This document shows positions 47,829 to 61,379 of a DNA stretch of 64,000 nt, piece after piece. Below the pieces are notes generated by a model that made no database searches, had not been told where the DNA came from, and saw only the letters and a program-made list of their open reading frames with translations. This DNA is from Chelydra serpentina (Eukaryota > Chordata > Testudines > Chelydridae). The position numbers were made by a program, and so were the translations under genes. The stretch is taken from NCBI GenBank assembly GCA_037349315.1, contig JBAIAC010000007.1, positions 45,271,001 to 45,335,000 on the forward strand, in the 5' to 3' direction. The number at the start of each line of letters is the position of its first letter. Position 1 is the stretch's first letter.

Positions 47829-50800
47829 TATAATGCATATATATGTGATGCCTTGATGCATTCGTTTAATATGTTCTCTATATTAGATATGTTTTAGTCC
47901 CAAATTACAAATGTTGTTAATACTGTAGATATAATATATCTATAATCCAGGGTTTATACCATTCAACACTTGTCATTCAAACTCAAATGTAGTAGTGTAA
48001 GTACAGTACAATGTGTATCCTATGTTAGTTAAAATGTGTCAATTATTAAATAAAATATTCTTGCTCTACTATTGATTGTTCCAAAACATTCACAGTCTTT
48101 CCTTTTGACCACTTCGACTTTTTAAAAGTAAGAACAGTAGAGGAGGAGCAATGAAATATAAGAAATAAATGTGTCTATGAGTCCTTGGTGGTGATAAACC
48201 ATATCAAAAAGGTATGAGTAGTTTACTACCAGTTTCTGAATATGGAATTTTCTTCTGGAATGTTTTGTCATTTTTATAATATTAGATTACTTTTATTTGA
48301 AATATGGTCTAGTTTGCTGTCTAAACCATGAAAAAAATACCCATTGCTGTCAATATTTCATGCCAATGTTAATATGGCTGAATGAAGTGGCACCAATACT
48401 AATGACTTTATATTGTGTGCAGGTTTGAGAATTTTCATAAACTATAAATAATTTATAATACACAGATTGAGCTCTGTCTTGCAAACAGGCAGTGTTTTAC
48501 TATAAAAATTTACAATTCAGAGTTAACCTCCACCCTGTGAACCTGATGCTTCACGGGTGTGACATCATAATCATAAATTAGTCTTTAATTGGTGAAATTA
48601 AGCCCTTCTTTAGAATAAAACCACCACCTGCTCTTAGATACAATTAGTCTTTATTACTTCTAATTAATTTTTTTCAATTAAAAAGAAAAAATATTATGAA
48701 CAGTATTGAAATCTGCAGTCAACAAGCATTTATAAAGAGAAAAATATTTTAAAAGCATGATTTAGAGCTGCTGGTTTCCTCACTTTTTTATCAGTGCTTG
48801 GAGACAGATGTTTTTAATTTTGTGTTTTAAAATGATTGTTTTCAAAATGACGCTATCAGAGCTGTGGTTCCTAAAGGACTAAGCGCTAACAAGAACATCT
48901 GCATCAGAATACAAGAAAATTGAAATCCATTACAGCAGAAAAAATAGTGGTGGGGTAGTAGGAGTAGAGGTTAAGGCAACAGATGAAGGTAAATACATGT
49001 CTTTAAAAGGAAAAAGGAAAAGAAACCTATAGACGCTATGAATTCTAAAAATGAATCTGATGACTCTGCCTTTACTCTTTTGGAGTTACATTTTTAAAGC
49101 TAGATGCACACAAATAATTACACATCTGTCTTAGGTGTATGAATGCCTGATGCATGTGTGCAAATGTACGTGTATATAAACAGTTGGTGTAAATCGCCAT
49201 TTCACCATGTGCCCATTTACACTAGCTGAGCATCTAACCACAGGTATTTTTACATGCATATAATAGCTACACTTCAATAGCTGTGCACGCCTGGTTTTTA
49301 TTGTTCTTGCCCGCCATTCAAAAATCCTCACAATTTCTTTGTTTTATCTTGACTCAGTTTCCCTTTCCTGAAATATTGCTACACAGATCCCCATTTTTCG
49401 AGGAACATATTCCCAAAAGTGTGGATCTGTGGAGACAATATATTTGGAGAATTTTTGTTCAGTGGTATGTATTTGTAATTTTCCTCATTGGGCTAGCTTT
49501 AATGAGATACACATTTCAGTTTCATGAGGCTCCTGAGGAGAATGCAATTATCTACTCTCATTCCAGCCTACTTGTAACTGCACTTTTTAACCTATCAGGG
49601 AGGTTGGCTTTACCACTGGCCCACCTAACAATCACCAACTCTTCTGTTGCATTTTTTGGGAAGGGATATCACAACCTCTTCTACGCCTTTGATCTTGTAA
49701 GCAAATAGTTACTAATTTCTGGCTCTACCTCCGCCAATGTCAGGAGTTCTGTTTCTCTTTCTTAGATGCCTTTCGGTTATCACCACAGTTCCATAACCCA
49801 GTTCAGGTTGTGTTGATTCAAAGAACATTTTATTGCTAGTTTACCAAAATAAAGAGAAATAAAATCATCAAATTAATGGTGACTGTAAATACAATCGCAC
49901 TTAAACAAATACTATGGTAAGTGCTAGGTTGTCCTGTAACTTAGTTACAAAGTATTGAAATATTTTCCTTGACCAACATTCTGGTATTAGCTTGTTTTGT
50001 TCTCTGACCCTTGTCAGAGAGCACCATGACAGCCTCTGAGAGAAAATATTCACAGAGTGTCTCTGAGAGGAGACCCTCGTCACATCAACATGTCAAAAGT
50101 CTCTGTTAACATTATGGGGTATGTAGTCCCTTAGTCCAGTCAAAGGTGGTTATTATACTTGGGAGGCATGCATTCAATCGTGAAACTACATTCCTTTTCT
50201 AATATAGATTCTGTCAATTAACTTTTTTTTTAACCTTAAGAGGTATGGATATTGAGCTGTTATTTCTTTAACTGTCCCATTCCTCTTTTTCATTAATGAC
50301 ATCTTTGAGATAGGTCTTTCTTGACACATTAATTGTGTGGTTCCTACTAGATGAACGTCCCATTCTAACAGTTAAGCAGACGGTAAGACAATTGTCTGTT
50401 CTGTTACTGCCCCTTTGCACTGACAGAATGATGTAAAGGGATCTTAAAGCTAGCAGAGGCAGCCATTGGAAAAGATCCTCAAGACAGGGGGAGTCCCCAC
50501 TTGCTGTAGAACCAACAGAGTTGCTCTACACACAGCCTTCCTCACAGCCAGTGACATAGGTGCTGTATAGGGACTGTGGCCAAATTTCCACTGCACTACA
50601 GCTACTCTCAGCTGTGTGAACGACCCTAGGGAAATGAGGAGAGCCAGATGTAGTTCAGAACAGAAATCAATCAGGCTGCTCTAACTTAGGCACAAAAGTA
50701 GCTTAAAGTCAGATTTGCATCCCTTCACTTCTCCATTCTTATACTTAGCAGAGCTTGGCAGAACAGGGAATACAATCAGAAATTCTGTATGTTAAGTTTT

Positions 50801-50957
50801 GTATATATTATTAGACAACCTTATACACTTAATACAAAACCATAATTGTTCATCTAGATACAGCAGTTTAACTTCCTACCCTCCAGACTGGTCATATTCG
50901 TATGAGCATTGTGAAAAATATAATGCAATAATTAATTTGTCTTTCACCATCATTTAC
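47829..50957. other. Unannotated intron
   Basis: AT-rich with no clear transposon. The longest open frame (49283-49708) is hydrophobic, lacks recognisable domains and has no splice or coding context. The 49740-50120 segment could be an old LTR fragment but lacks clear ends. Confidence 0.45.
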
Positions 50958-51080
50958 TGTGTGTGTATATATGTGTGTGTAGCTATATCTATATCTCTAT
51001 ATAGATATCTGTCTATCTAGATATATCTATAGATATAGATAGATATAGATATAAATCTATCTATAGATCTATATATATAT
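50958..51080. repeat. (TATC)n / (TAGA)n microsatellite with self-complementary halves
   Basis: tgtgtgtatatatg leads into tatctatatctctatatag, then gatatagatagatatagat, ending in TATATA. TATC and GATA steps alternate, so the tract can fold on itself. Confidence 0.9.
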
Positions 51081-51228
51081 TCTGTGGTGCAAATGTTAAG
51101 AGTTTTAAACTAATCTTCCATTGTTACTTCACAGTTTTGTGCCTGCAGACAATTTGAATGTACAAAATGGGAAGCGGTATATCAAAAATATCAAGTGAAT
51201 TAGCCATGCCACACATCGAGGAACTGTG

Positions 51229-51248
51229 CAGTGTGTGTGTGTGTGTGT
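51229..51248. repeat. (GT)n microsatellite
   Basis: A short GT run (cagtgtgtgtgtgtgtgtaa). Confidence 0.9.
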
Positions 51249-52238
51249 AATACAGGCGCTATGTCAGATAAGTGCTATTTAACAAAAATCCTTCCCTTCA
51301 TTACTAGTATCACTTAAGATTGGGGAGGGGGGAAACTGTTCTCTTTACTACATATGTGCTGCAAGAATAATTTTCAGAGGCACAGACGGAGTAACTCTAA
51401 CACTAAATCAACTTAACTCTATAACAGAGACACACTCTTGTTCCATAGAACCCTTCTATGGAAACTTTTCATTTGTTTTATTTCATGAACATTCTTATCC
51501 ATTGGGTTATTTTGGCTGTTACTTTCTAATACTTGGCTTTAGTTTAGTGCAAATAGAATAGAATAATATACTTGTCCTGTGTAGGGAAACATTTTTGCTG
51601 TTTTTGTTTTGTTTACTTTATTTTCTTCATGCACCTTTTAGAATCATATAAATTGTGGGACAATGATGTCCTTTTGTTATTTTCTTCTTGAGTTGTTCCT
51701 TGGATGTGAACATGCCATACCTATTTTCCCCACACAAATAAGCAAGTGACAGAGTCATGCGTTGTGTTATGGTGGTAGTTCTTTCCTTTCCTCCAAGCTT
51801 CTCTGTTAGAGCTATCTTCAGTGAGAGAGCAGTAATTAGGAGTTTAATTTTTCTGTCATTGCATACCTACTGGGACCTTTTGAGAGAGTTAGTATCTTAG
51901 TGCCTCTTTTAAATTGTTCAACTACAATCATATTAGTGTGTTACCTCTGAAGAAAGACTGGTGCTTACTTAAAGAAATTAAGAATTCATCAAAGTGTTTT
52001 TATTCATTTTACTCTTTGTAAAACCCTTTTCCAGAATGTGGTGCCTAACCATGACTGTATCCTTCATTCTGACATGACTTGTGTTGGCTTCGGTGCACTT
52101 ATATGAGGAGGAAATAAGCTTCTGCCCTTGCACAGACTAGTCACTTCTCTGGTCAATGGTTCACAGGTTGACTCTTGATGTTACACATTTGTTGAGGACA
52201 AGGGAACGCGGCTTCAGTTCCAAACTGGAAGAAAAGGT

Positions 52239-52423
52239 CATGGCTAGGAGTTTCAAAAAGAGGTGCCTAAAGTTAGACTGGTGAGTCCATTTTTAATGGA
52301 CTGAGTACATGGTCTGTTTTTCAAAAGTGCTGAATATCCAGCAGGCTACTTGTATTTAGAGTTTTAAATGTGTACCTAGAAGTCTAACTTTAGGCCCCAT
52401 TTTTGAAAATCATGGCTCATGAC
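52239..52423. repeat. Inverted-repeat MITE-like element, 185 bp
   Basis: Left arm tttcaaaaagaggtgcctaa then agttagact (52251-52279) and right arm agtctaactttaggccccat then ttttgaaa (52381-52409) are reverse complements with about three mismatches. The outer tcatggct/catgactt edges also pair loosely. The ccta/ttttgaaa core is shared with the element at 24175-24398. Confidence 0.6.
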
Positions 52424-53907
52424 TTTTTTTAAATAGACAAGGATATTGTCTAAAGATGGTAGGGAATCCTGGAAAAGAGGAGCCCAGTTCCAATGAGATC
52501 ATCATCTACCTTCCTAATTGAGAATCCAACTGTAAACCTCAGATCCTACCATGACCTAACACCCAGATGCTGATCACTATGCCAGGGATGCCATTAAATC
52601 TTGTACAGAGAGAGACTGAGTCCTTATATGAACCCCATCAGCACCAGATGGAAAAGGTTGATTCTCTTTCATGAGAAGAGATGTAATCCAAACCACACTG
52701 GAGCTGAGAAGTTGCACTAGCTCCATACTACTTTTGTCACTCAAGGGAGACTGTTCTAACCCCTCCCTTCCCCCTCCCTCTGTTTTATAATAATGGCCCC
52801 AAGTTGCAATCTTATTATGGAAAAGAAAAACAAGTTTAGCAACTACACTACAGTAAAATAAAGTGTATAGTAGATAACAGATATGCCCGGTATAGTTAAA
52901 TATTTAAATTACATCAAGGCTGTATTGCATATATTAAAGATTTGTATATACTCAGATAAAATTAGTCTAGAGAAAAAGTGGATCAGTGTGAATGAATACT
53001 AAAATAATATTTTTGTTTTCAGAATCTTTTTCTTTTCTCCATCAGCATAGTGTTGCCTTTTTCTTTTTTTTAATCTTGCCCTTCTTACAGAAAAATATGT
53101 TCCTCAGGTTACCATGTCCTAAGGGGAGACCATAGCAAAACCTAAATGTACATCAAAGAGACAAAGAGATTGTCTTCCTAGCATTTCAGGGTTGAAATTT
53201 CACTGCTTTGAAAATGTTAGTTTCAGATTGGCCTCACTAGGAGACTCTCACCAATGTCCTCTGCCTCAAAGAAATAACTGGGAAGAACAGTTGAATGATG
53301 AATTGATCAAACACTTCAAGGAGTCCAAGGGAGCTTTAACACAATGTAGCTCTCTAAAGAAGTTCTTCTGCTTCTTAGGTCAAGTATTTCAATTGAGGTA
53401 GTATTAGATAATCTGTGTGGCAACACTTAGCAGAAAAATTTGTCTTCTCTGCTAGGAAAATAAATAATGAGAGTATAGGAATTCTCCCCTGAATGTTACT
53501 AGATTGACAGTTGATGAAAGAGTGCATTCCAAAATACATAGTAATAATTATAATAATTAGCGCTTCATACCAAGTAACTAAAAAACCCAAATACCTCTGT
53601 ATAACTGTTAATAAATGTTGACTTTTAAATGGAAAACACTGAAATTTTCTCAAGATGGGAATGAGATTTTATTCTGCTAGTTTTATGAAAGTCACAGGAC
53701 TTGATCTTGAAGAATCAATGCAGTCTTCTCCATTCCTGGAGTCGATGTTGCTCCTGAATTCAGTGTATCTGAGAAAATGTATGAGCTATTTATAACTTCA
53801 CATTAATGACATTTTCTTATGGTCTATTCAAGTTTGTGATCCCACCATTCTTTTTTCAGTTGTTTGCCATAGTTTTCTAATATAAGCCTCAGGCATAATA
53901 AGAAACA

Positions 53908-53921
53908 TTATCAAAATATAG
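53908..53921. repeat. Target-site duplication of foldback SINE copy 2
   Basis: TTATCAAAATATAG at 53908-53921 is repeated exactly at 54173-54186, on both sides of the palindromic element. This indicates LINE-type integration. Confidence 0.9.
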
Positions 53922-54172
53922 GTTTCAGTGGAGTGGCCGTGTTAGTCTGTGTCAGCAAAACGAAAATAAGAAAGAAAAACTTGTAGCACCTTAGAGACAC
54001 ACATTTATTTCAGCATAAGCTTTCATGGGTTAGTACCCACTTCATCGGATGCATGGAATGAAATGCATTTCATTCCATGCATCCGATGAAGTGGGAACTA
54101 ACCCACGAAAGCTTATGCTGAAATAAATGTGTTAGTCTCTAAGGTGCTACAAGTTTTTCTTTCTTATTTTCG
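53922..54172. mobile_element. Foldback (palindromic) SINE, copy 2
   Basis: The full family head (gtttcagtggagtggccgtg then ttagtctgtgtcagcaaaac) is on the sense arm. The two arms, 53959-54065 and 54066-54172, form a near-perfect 214-nt palindrome with no spacer, centred on gaatgaaatgcatttcattc. The arms share gcataagctttcatgggtta, like copy 1, but the head sits on the opposite arm. A perfect 14-bp duplication flanks it. No coding. Confidence 0.85.
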
Positions 54173-54186
54173 TTATCAAAATATAG

Positions 54187-55321
54187 ATAGCTATGCCAGT
54201 GAAAACCCATTTTTCAGAAGATGGAAATCAGTAGGCAACCTGATCAGCTGGGCTGTGTCCTATGGAATTCCATAAGAATATTTTGTTTGCAATAGTCTTA
54301 CGTTTCCTGTGTACTTGCCTCTTCCTCGTTGGGGAATTACAGGCTGCTTAGTCTGTGTACGGGAAAGAGCCACTTCTTTCTCCAATCTGCCTTGCCACAA
54401 GAAGCTCTCAGTGATCTGTGCTCCTCAGCACAGTGAAGCCATGTTCTCCCCAAATCCTATTCCTCCACACTGCAGAGTGAATTTAAATGATTCTGTTCTG
54501 TCTGGGGACCTTCACAGCCTTGGCGAGGCATAGCACCAGATTTGCCCCAGGTTGTATAGGCTTTATTATATGAACTGTATGTTTTGATTCTGCTGTATAC
54601 TGTACATTATGGATATGATAAATATATTGTAAGATTAGCTGTAGCGGTAGGCCTCTACGCACTGTACTAGAGCTGTTTATACTAGAGATATTGATCAGTG
54701 TCCACAGAACAGGGTGGAGTTATTGAATACTAACTTAAGGCTTATTTTTGTGTCTTCATTTTATGTATTAACTTCATATCATATTTCCTAAAGGTATTTC
54801 TTTATCTTGTACGGGTCATTTTTAAATATTAAAAACAAATTGCTTGTTCATTTTTTCCTGTCCCTAATGATGTTGTTAATAAATGATTTGTCATGCATCA
54901 CATATTTACCCAGGAGAATTTATTACTTACAGATTTAACAACACAGGCTTTCGTTACCTGACTGATAAAGAGCAATAAATGGATTCTTAGTGCTGTTTTA
55001 ATAAGATTTTTTTATATATTGATTATTTTTTTAACAGAATGCTTATGTCATCATGAGTAATATCCTGGCGTCTGTAAAGAAAAATATGCTTAAATCCTTT
55101 TTAAAAGTTAGCTTTCAATACTGACAAGCTTTTACACTATGGAAGCCAACAAAAAGCTCTCGCTGAAAGCAATGTTCATTTGTAGGATTTAATAGGATAA
55201 TTTAAAAAATCTTTTGTCAATAAAAATATGATGTAGTTTGAAGTGGCATTCAAAAATGCTATCGTTTAGCCAACAGTATTGAAGGAGGAAATTCGTAATG
55301 CATTTCTGGATGTCTTACAGG
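54187..55321. other. Unannotated intron
   Basis: No gene or clear repeat recognised between the foldback SINE and hAT copy C. Confidence 0.5.
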
Positions 55322-56264
55322 TAGGGTGACCAGACGTCCCAATAACATCGGGACTGTCCCAATATTGAACTCTCTTTCTCGCATCCCGACCGATGTATGA
55401 TTGGGGCACCATTGTAGGGTCCCAATATTGTAGGGTTGCCAGGCTCCGCACAGCTCCCCGGAAGTGGACGTCTTCCTCTGGGTCCTAGACGCAGGGACAG
55501 CGAGGGGGGCTCTGCGTGATGCCCCCTCCATGAGCCTTGGCTCCACAGCTCCCATTGGCCACGAACCGCAGCCAATGAGAGCTGTTGAGGTGGTGCCTGC
55601 CGGCAAGGCAGCACACAGAGCCACCTAGCCGCACCTCCACCTAGGACCCAAAGGGAAATGTTGCCACTTCTGGGGAGCTGCCTGAGTTAAGCGCACCCCT
55701 AGCCCTGAGCCCCCTCCTGCACTCCCTCCCAGAGTCATCACCCTGAACCCCTCCTCCCATGCCCCAACTTACTGCCCCAGCCCTGAGACACCCCCCCCCC
55801 TTTGCAGCGGGGGCTGGAGCCGGGGCCGTGCACCCCCACATGCGGCTTGCAGTGGGGGCCAGAGCCAGGGCTGTGCAACCCTGCAGCATACGGTGGGCCT
55901 CGGGGCCATGTGCCCCCAAGTTTCAGATGGGGCTGGAGCTGGGGCTGTGTGACCCTGACCCACGGCATGTGGCGGGGGCTGGAGCCAGAGCTCTGTGTCC
56001 CCCGACCCGTGACATGGGGCTGAGGCTGGAGCCAGGGCCGTGTGCCCCTGACCTGCAGCAGGAGCTGGGCCGTGTGTCCCCGCAGATTGCAGGGGGTGCT
56101 GGAGCTGGGGACTGGAGCCAGGCCTTGTGCCCCCCCTTGCAGCTTCCTAGGGCTGTGCACCTCCCTCCCCTATGGTTCCAGTGGGGGCTGTGAGCCTGTA
56201 GCTGCACTCCTGCCCTCCCCCTGCATGTGTCCCGATATTTTATTCTTGTGATCTGGTCACCCTA
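55322..56264 (+). mobile_element. hAT element of the 'tagggtgaccag' family, 943 bp (copy C)
   Basis: Left end tagggtgaccagacgtccca; right end tgatctggtcaccctac-type sequence. Flanks cttacagg (55314-55321) and cttgcagg (56265-56272) agree at 7 of 8. Orientation is as in copy A, opposite to copy B. The interior has the same hairpin segment (ggaagtgg-cgtcttcctctggg and aaatgttgccacttctgggg) and the GC-rich array at about 55800-56150. Open frames across it reflect GC-rich composition, not genes. Confidence 0.85.
55800..56150. repeat. GC-rich tandem array inside hAT copy C
   Basis: Imperfect units of about 50-60 bp built on ggggctggagcc-gggccgtg-ccccc. It is the reverse complement of the array in copy B at 34990-35290. 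Confidence 0.65.
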
Positions 56265-56599
56265 CTTGCAGGTCTTCTACACATCCAATTTCTAGTCAGC
56301 TTCAGTGAGAGTCCACGTGCTCTTCATCCAACTGCAGGCTTTTCATCTCAATGAAATTTAAATGTAATAATTTCTTCTTACAATTTTAAACATTCACATG
56401 TTTTAAAAGCATATAAACATATATTTAGGCATATATTTACCACAGTCAATGGTGATAAATAGACCATCTTTTGTGTTTTGTTTTTTAATATGCCATTTTT
56501 TAATATGCACTTTGTACTTAACTTGAAAATTCCTACTGCACTTGGCCTACATTCTCAGCACTGCTATGGCTGCTTTAGTTCTTACTCTGAGGTTAGCAG

Positions 56600-56720
56600 G
56601 GACAATTAAGATCACCTAGTCTGATATCCGGCATAACATAGGCCATAGAATTTCACCCAGTGATGCCTGCATCAAGCCCAATAACTTCTGGTTGAACTAG
56701 AGCATATCATTTAGAAAGAC
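56600..56720 (-). mobile_element. CR1 LINE 3'-end fragment
   Basis: ttaagatcacctagtctgat then ccggcataacataggccata and aatttcacccagtgatgcct follow the antisense 3' region of CR1 (compare gatcatctagtctgacctcctgta in other copies). It is 5'-truncated and diverged. Confidence 0.65.
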
Positions 56721-59700
56721 TTTGTGCCGCTCTGGTGCCACAAAGCAGCCATAAAGCTAATGGATCCAGCTCTTTAAGGATTCTTTTGGGCAGTGCAGAA
56801 TTAGCACAATAGCTCTAAACCAAATTCTTTGCAACTGAACTTGTTCCAGAAAAAGGCTGTGGCATTGCTCTGAACCAGGGGCAGCTGGGCATAATTCCGG
56901 GACCAAACCAGCACCCAAAGGCCTTGAGGCTGGAAAATCATAAAGCTGTTTGAAATCCATCTTTGTCCTACCTTCTGCTCCTGCCCTCAGTACAGCTCAG
57001 CCAGACCAAAGAATCTGAATCACAGTATTTCTTTAAAAAGTATAAATAATCTTTTTGAAAATGAAATCTCTCATTTATTTTGCTACTACAAATGTAAAAC
57101 AGCTCCCAAAGCTTCCTAACAATATTTGTATTGTGTAATAATGAATTTAATGAATTAGACTTTAAATTAATTTGTATAGGTGAATATAAAATAGAAACAG
57201 GGTAACATATTTTGTTCATTTGTAGGAGAGCTGCTAAAATAGTTTATCTGTTCAGGGGCATACCCAGCCCCCCTCTTGCATGCTCACTGAGGTTCCACAG
57301 CACAAGGGATTTGAATAGGACAGGGGGAGACACACAGTAGGTGTGCCCTCCATGACTGGCATCGAGCCCCAAACACAGCAGTAAAAGGAGGGCAACAGGT
57401 GGCGGTACAAGGGATCTGCTACTGCACACCTCTTCCACTCCCATCTCCTGTGTGGGGGACAAATTTAATTACCTGATGTAGGCAATAGTAGCTTCCATGG
57501 AATAGGTCTGCTCCGTTTGGGGATGATGATTCCTTCCCCACTCCTCTAAGTATCATTCAATTACTAAAATGTCTAATTAGACCTGGTGCTAGGGATTGGG
57601 GCTCAGTGTTAAGGTCAAATACAGATCCCATCAAAGTCAGTAGGACTTGGACTTGGATTTGGCCTTTAAAGATTTTATTTTATTTCAGTGCCAGATCATT
57701 GCTCAATTTCTTTCTTTTAAGCAATTCCAGTAATAATAATATATTATATTTACATCATGTCTTTCAACCAAAGCATCTCAAATTACTGGACTTTATAAAC
57801 ACAGTAAACATTCAGACATTTGTGAAATACAGCCATGTCTGAGTGTATTGGTGGCAACAGTTTGTGCACTACTGTACAACGAAGTAGAGCAAGAAATGAA
57901 GAACTGAAACTGTATGGTGATTTTAGAAAGGCAGCGTGAAATTATTTTGAATTTAGCCAGATGACTGAAACTAACACCAACACAACAGCTCTTACTAAAA
58001 GTGCCATAAGATCTTTACTGATCACAGCAGTTAGGACTTCAGTTTTACATTTCTTCTGAAAGATGTTTCATCTGAATGACAGCTTAGTATGTGTGAATGA
58101 TTAATTCACTACACACACTATAGGTTCTGTAACAATGTGAAAATCCATGTTTATGTGCTCTTGTATAATTCAGTAAGTAACCAACACATATAAATTTTTC
58201 TTTTTTAATTATAAAAAAGTGAGAAGTGTAAAGGAAGCTACTCAAAATACATTAATACTCATCTATAAATGTAATTTGAAACTCATGGAACATTAATATA
58301 TGAAGTAGGTAATATTTTTATGTTACACAGAAAAAAAAAAAAGAAAGAGATGTGACATTTCCTTGTATGTTATTAAAATGATGTATCATGAGAATTCAGT
58401 TTCTTTCTCTCTTCCACTCAGAAACTTTTGATTTATGTTTATACAAGGAAGAAGGACCTATACATAGAATTTTTGTGCCATTTTTCATTATACCTTGGAA
58501 AGATATATTTGTCAATGGCTAAATACTTCTGAGAAGAGTGTGACCATATGTATAATTGAGCAGAGACAGAATTCTAATAATTCTCCTTTTTCAGCCCACA
58601 ACTTTCACTTTCAAGTGGAAACTGTTGTTGGAAAAAGCCTTTCCATATGGATGTTAGACCCCACATGCAGCCACTGGCAGAAAAAGAGTCTCTGCTTCTG
58701 CACCTGCAGCTGGCTTTCCTTTCAGATGCCAACATCAGACTATTACAATTTGGAATGTAAACTGGGCAGAAGAGTTTTTATTTGCCTATAAAGTGCAATA
58801 GTTTGACGTTGGCGTGTGAAAGGAAAGTCAGTATTCAGGTGCTGAAAATGGGGAGAAGTGTCAGAAGTGTGATGAGCCAGACCTCTCAAATGGTCAAGGC
58901 CCACATGTGGGATACAGTGGGTGACAAAGACCCAAAATGAGGGACAACAAAACAATTATTCAGGAAACGTAAAACACTACAGGATTCCCATAACCTCAGT
59001 TCTGAGTCTTCATTTGTGATGCAAATAGTTGTCAATAAAATTAGGCACCAACTTTTGTGGAAAATTGGTAACTTTGGTGCTAAAATGAAAGACCTCCCTT
59101 GAGAAGTATAGGTTCATCTGAATGGAGGATTAGCAACTGGGACTGACTGGGCACTGAAGATCAAGGGTGGGGGAGGAGCCAGGGTAGGCTGGTTGGAATG
59201 GTTTGTGACATTTTTAGATGTAAATATTTCCCTGCTGTATCTGCAGCACTGTACTGGTGCATGGGAACAAAAAGACCAGTCTAGTTTCATTGTCAAGCTG
59301 ACTAAAGTACAAATAGTAAATAAAGAGCATAATGAGAAAAAGCGAAATAGATATATAACATTCTTTTATTGTTTTATAATAATCTAAGATGATTCTAACA
59401 CAGAAAAGACATTTTAAACGCTGTATATAATTTTTATTGTATTGGTGTTCCTCATCAGTTAGGGGTGTGAAAACCCAACCCCTTAATTGATGTAGTTATG
59501 CCAGGGTAGATGGCACAGAGCCCCTTTCCTCCCTGGGACAAATGTCCTAGACCAGTGGTAGCAGTGCATTGAACCTGCAATCAGAGTAGCTAGAGTGAGT
59601 AAGCCCTATCTCTCTCTTCCAGGCTGTCTAGCAGTCCCAAGTAAGGTAAGTTAGTTAAGATGAAGACAATGTGGAATTTTGATGGGGTAAGAGTCAAGAT

Positions 59701-61379
59701 GGAGTTCTGAGTGATTAAAATAGAACTGGTGAGCATGGCAGACAGAGAAATTAGATAGAGGTGGAATTTGGAGATCAAAATGCAAATAGATCAGTGTGAA
59801 AAAGTTTTTTGTAAAGGAAGAAATATGCATTTATTTTGGGAAGGAAAGAGGTGGAATTGTTTCAGGTGGAAGGAGATAGAATAACAGATTGCAATTAGCT
59901 GAAATGTATTAATGTCAAAGAAGGAGAGGAATTATTAGGAGAGATGCAGGGTGTGGGTTATAACTAAAAGTAATGGAATGAAACAAAGACAAAAACCCAT
60001 ATTGAATAGCCGGAAAAAAAATCTTGACAATTAGATGTATTAGGTTATTAAATAATCTCCATAAAGAAGTCCCATCACTTGAGACTTTTATAACTAGAGA
60101 GGACAAAACTGAAGAAGAGAATCCCACGTCACCAGGGAGATGAAAAGTTATTTTGTTATATTAAAACTGATTTGTGGTATAATTTAGAGTTTTCTTTAAA
60201 ACTTTTGTTTAGAATAGCCTTTACACAATATTTGATGTGTTTTTAAATGTGTTTATATATCCAAATAAGATTTATTCCTCACTGGGATTATAATAGTAAA
60301 TCCAACTTTAAAGAAGAGTTAAAAATGAGAACATGTAATTCACTATTTCTAAAAGAATTTGATATTTAATAGAACGTGTTTTCTATTTCAGTAGGTAGAA
60401 AATGAATAACAATGTATAGAATCCAATAATAATCACATTTCTTCTCCAAAAATGATTTGTCATAATTTGTGTATTGTTTGTATGTTTAAGTACAAAGAAT
60501 TGTTGCCTATTTATCTTCAACATTTAAAAATACTCATGGTGGTGTTTCTTATTGTCAATGACTATGGAGAACTGAAGTTGTGGTTTTACACTGAAAAGTG
60601 ACTATAAAGTTGACACCATTTTACTCAGCAGATCTGCTCTCTTTGTGTATTTAAGGTCATATCTGATTACTTACATGATTGCATTATTATTGTATTTTAC
60701 TTATGCTTATGAAAAATGTAAAGAGGGACTTTTATTAACCATGTGACTTTACTTAGATATTGTGTGTGCAAATGGTAAAACACTCACAATTGAATCATGA
60801 TAATAAAATATACCCAGTCAAAATTAACTTGTTAGAATTGACAGTAAGAATCTAACCTTAAAAAGTGCATACTTAGGATCTGAGTCTGACTTTTGTATTT
60901 AAGGGAGACACCCACTGATTCCAGTGGAATTTCTGATAAAAAACAGTGAAAGTACCAGCCCAAAAAGGTTCAAAATGAGCTTTAGTATGATGGGGTTTGT
61001 TTATTTTTTTAAATCAACTAAGTCAGGATGTCTTTTGGTCTTCCAACGAGGCTTTTATACTGCACCCATCACTGTGGTATCTGACTGACTTGCCTGCTTG
61101 GCTATAATGGCACAATGTGCCCAAGGCTGACAAGTCACAGCTACCAAAAAACCCCAGAGGAGCTTAGCATGGCATACACCATTGGGGTCAGGTAAGGTTT
61201 TTTCAGTATATGGCACAAAAGTATAAACCTTCAAAATATATACTAAAAGAAATGCCACGTTATTGCGTCTTCTTGGCTGATTCCATGTTCCCTCAGGAGC
61301 TGATAACTTTGCATTTCAGAAGATGTAAACAAAAACAGATAGGAAGGTTTCAGCTAAAATACTTAGCAATTATTTAGTA
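56721..61379. other. Long intron stretch without recognised repeats or genes
   Basis: About 4.7 kb, AT-rich, with an A-run at 58330-58342. No exon, transposon end or conserved-looking protein frame was found. Some of it may hold noncoding elements that need alignment to see. Confidence 0.45.

Noticed and set aside
49283..49708. 141-residue hydrophobic open frame
   Set aside because: No signal of a known membrane protein family; AT-rich intron often gives Phe/Leu/Ile-rich frames.
50400..50710. Mid-GC segment that might be a repeat
   Set aside because: No ends, duplication or family resemblance could be established.
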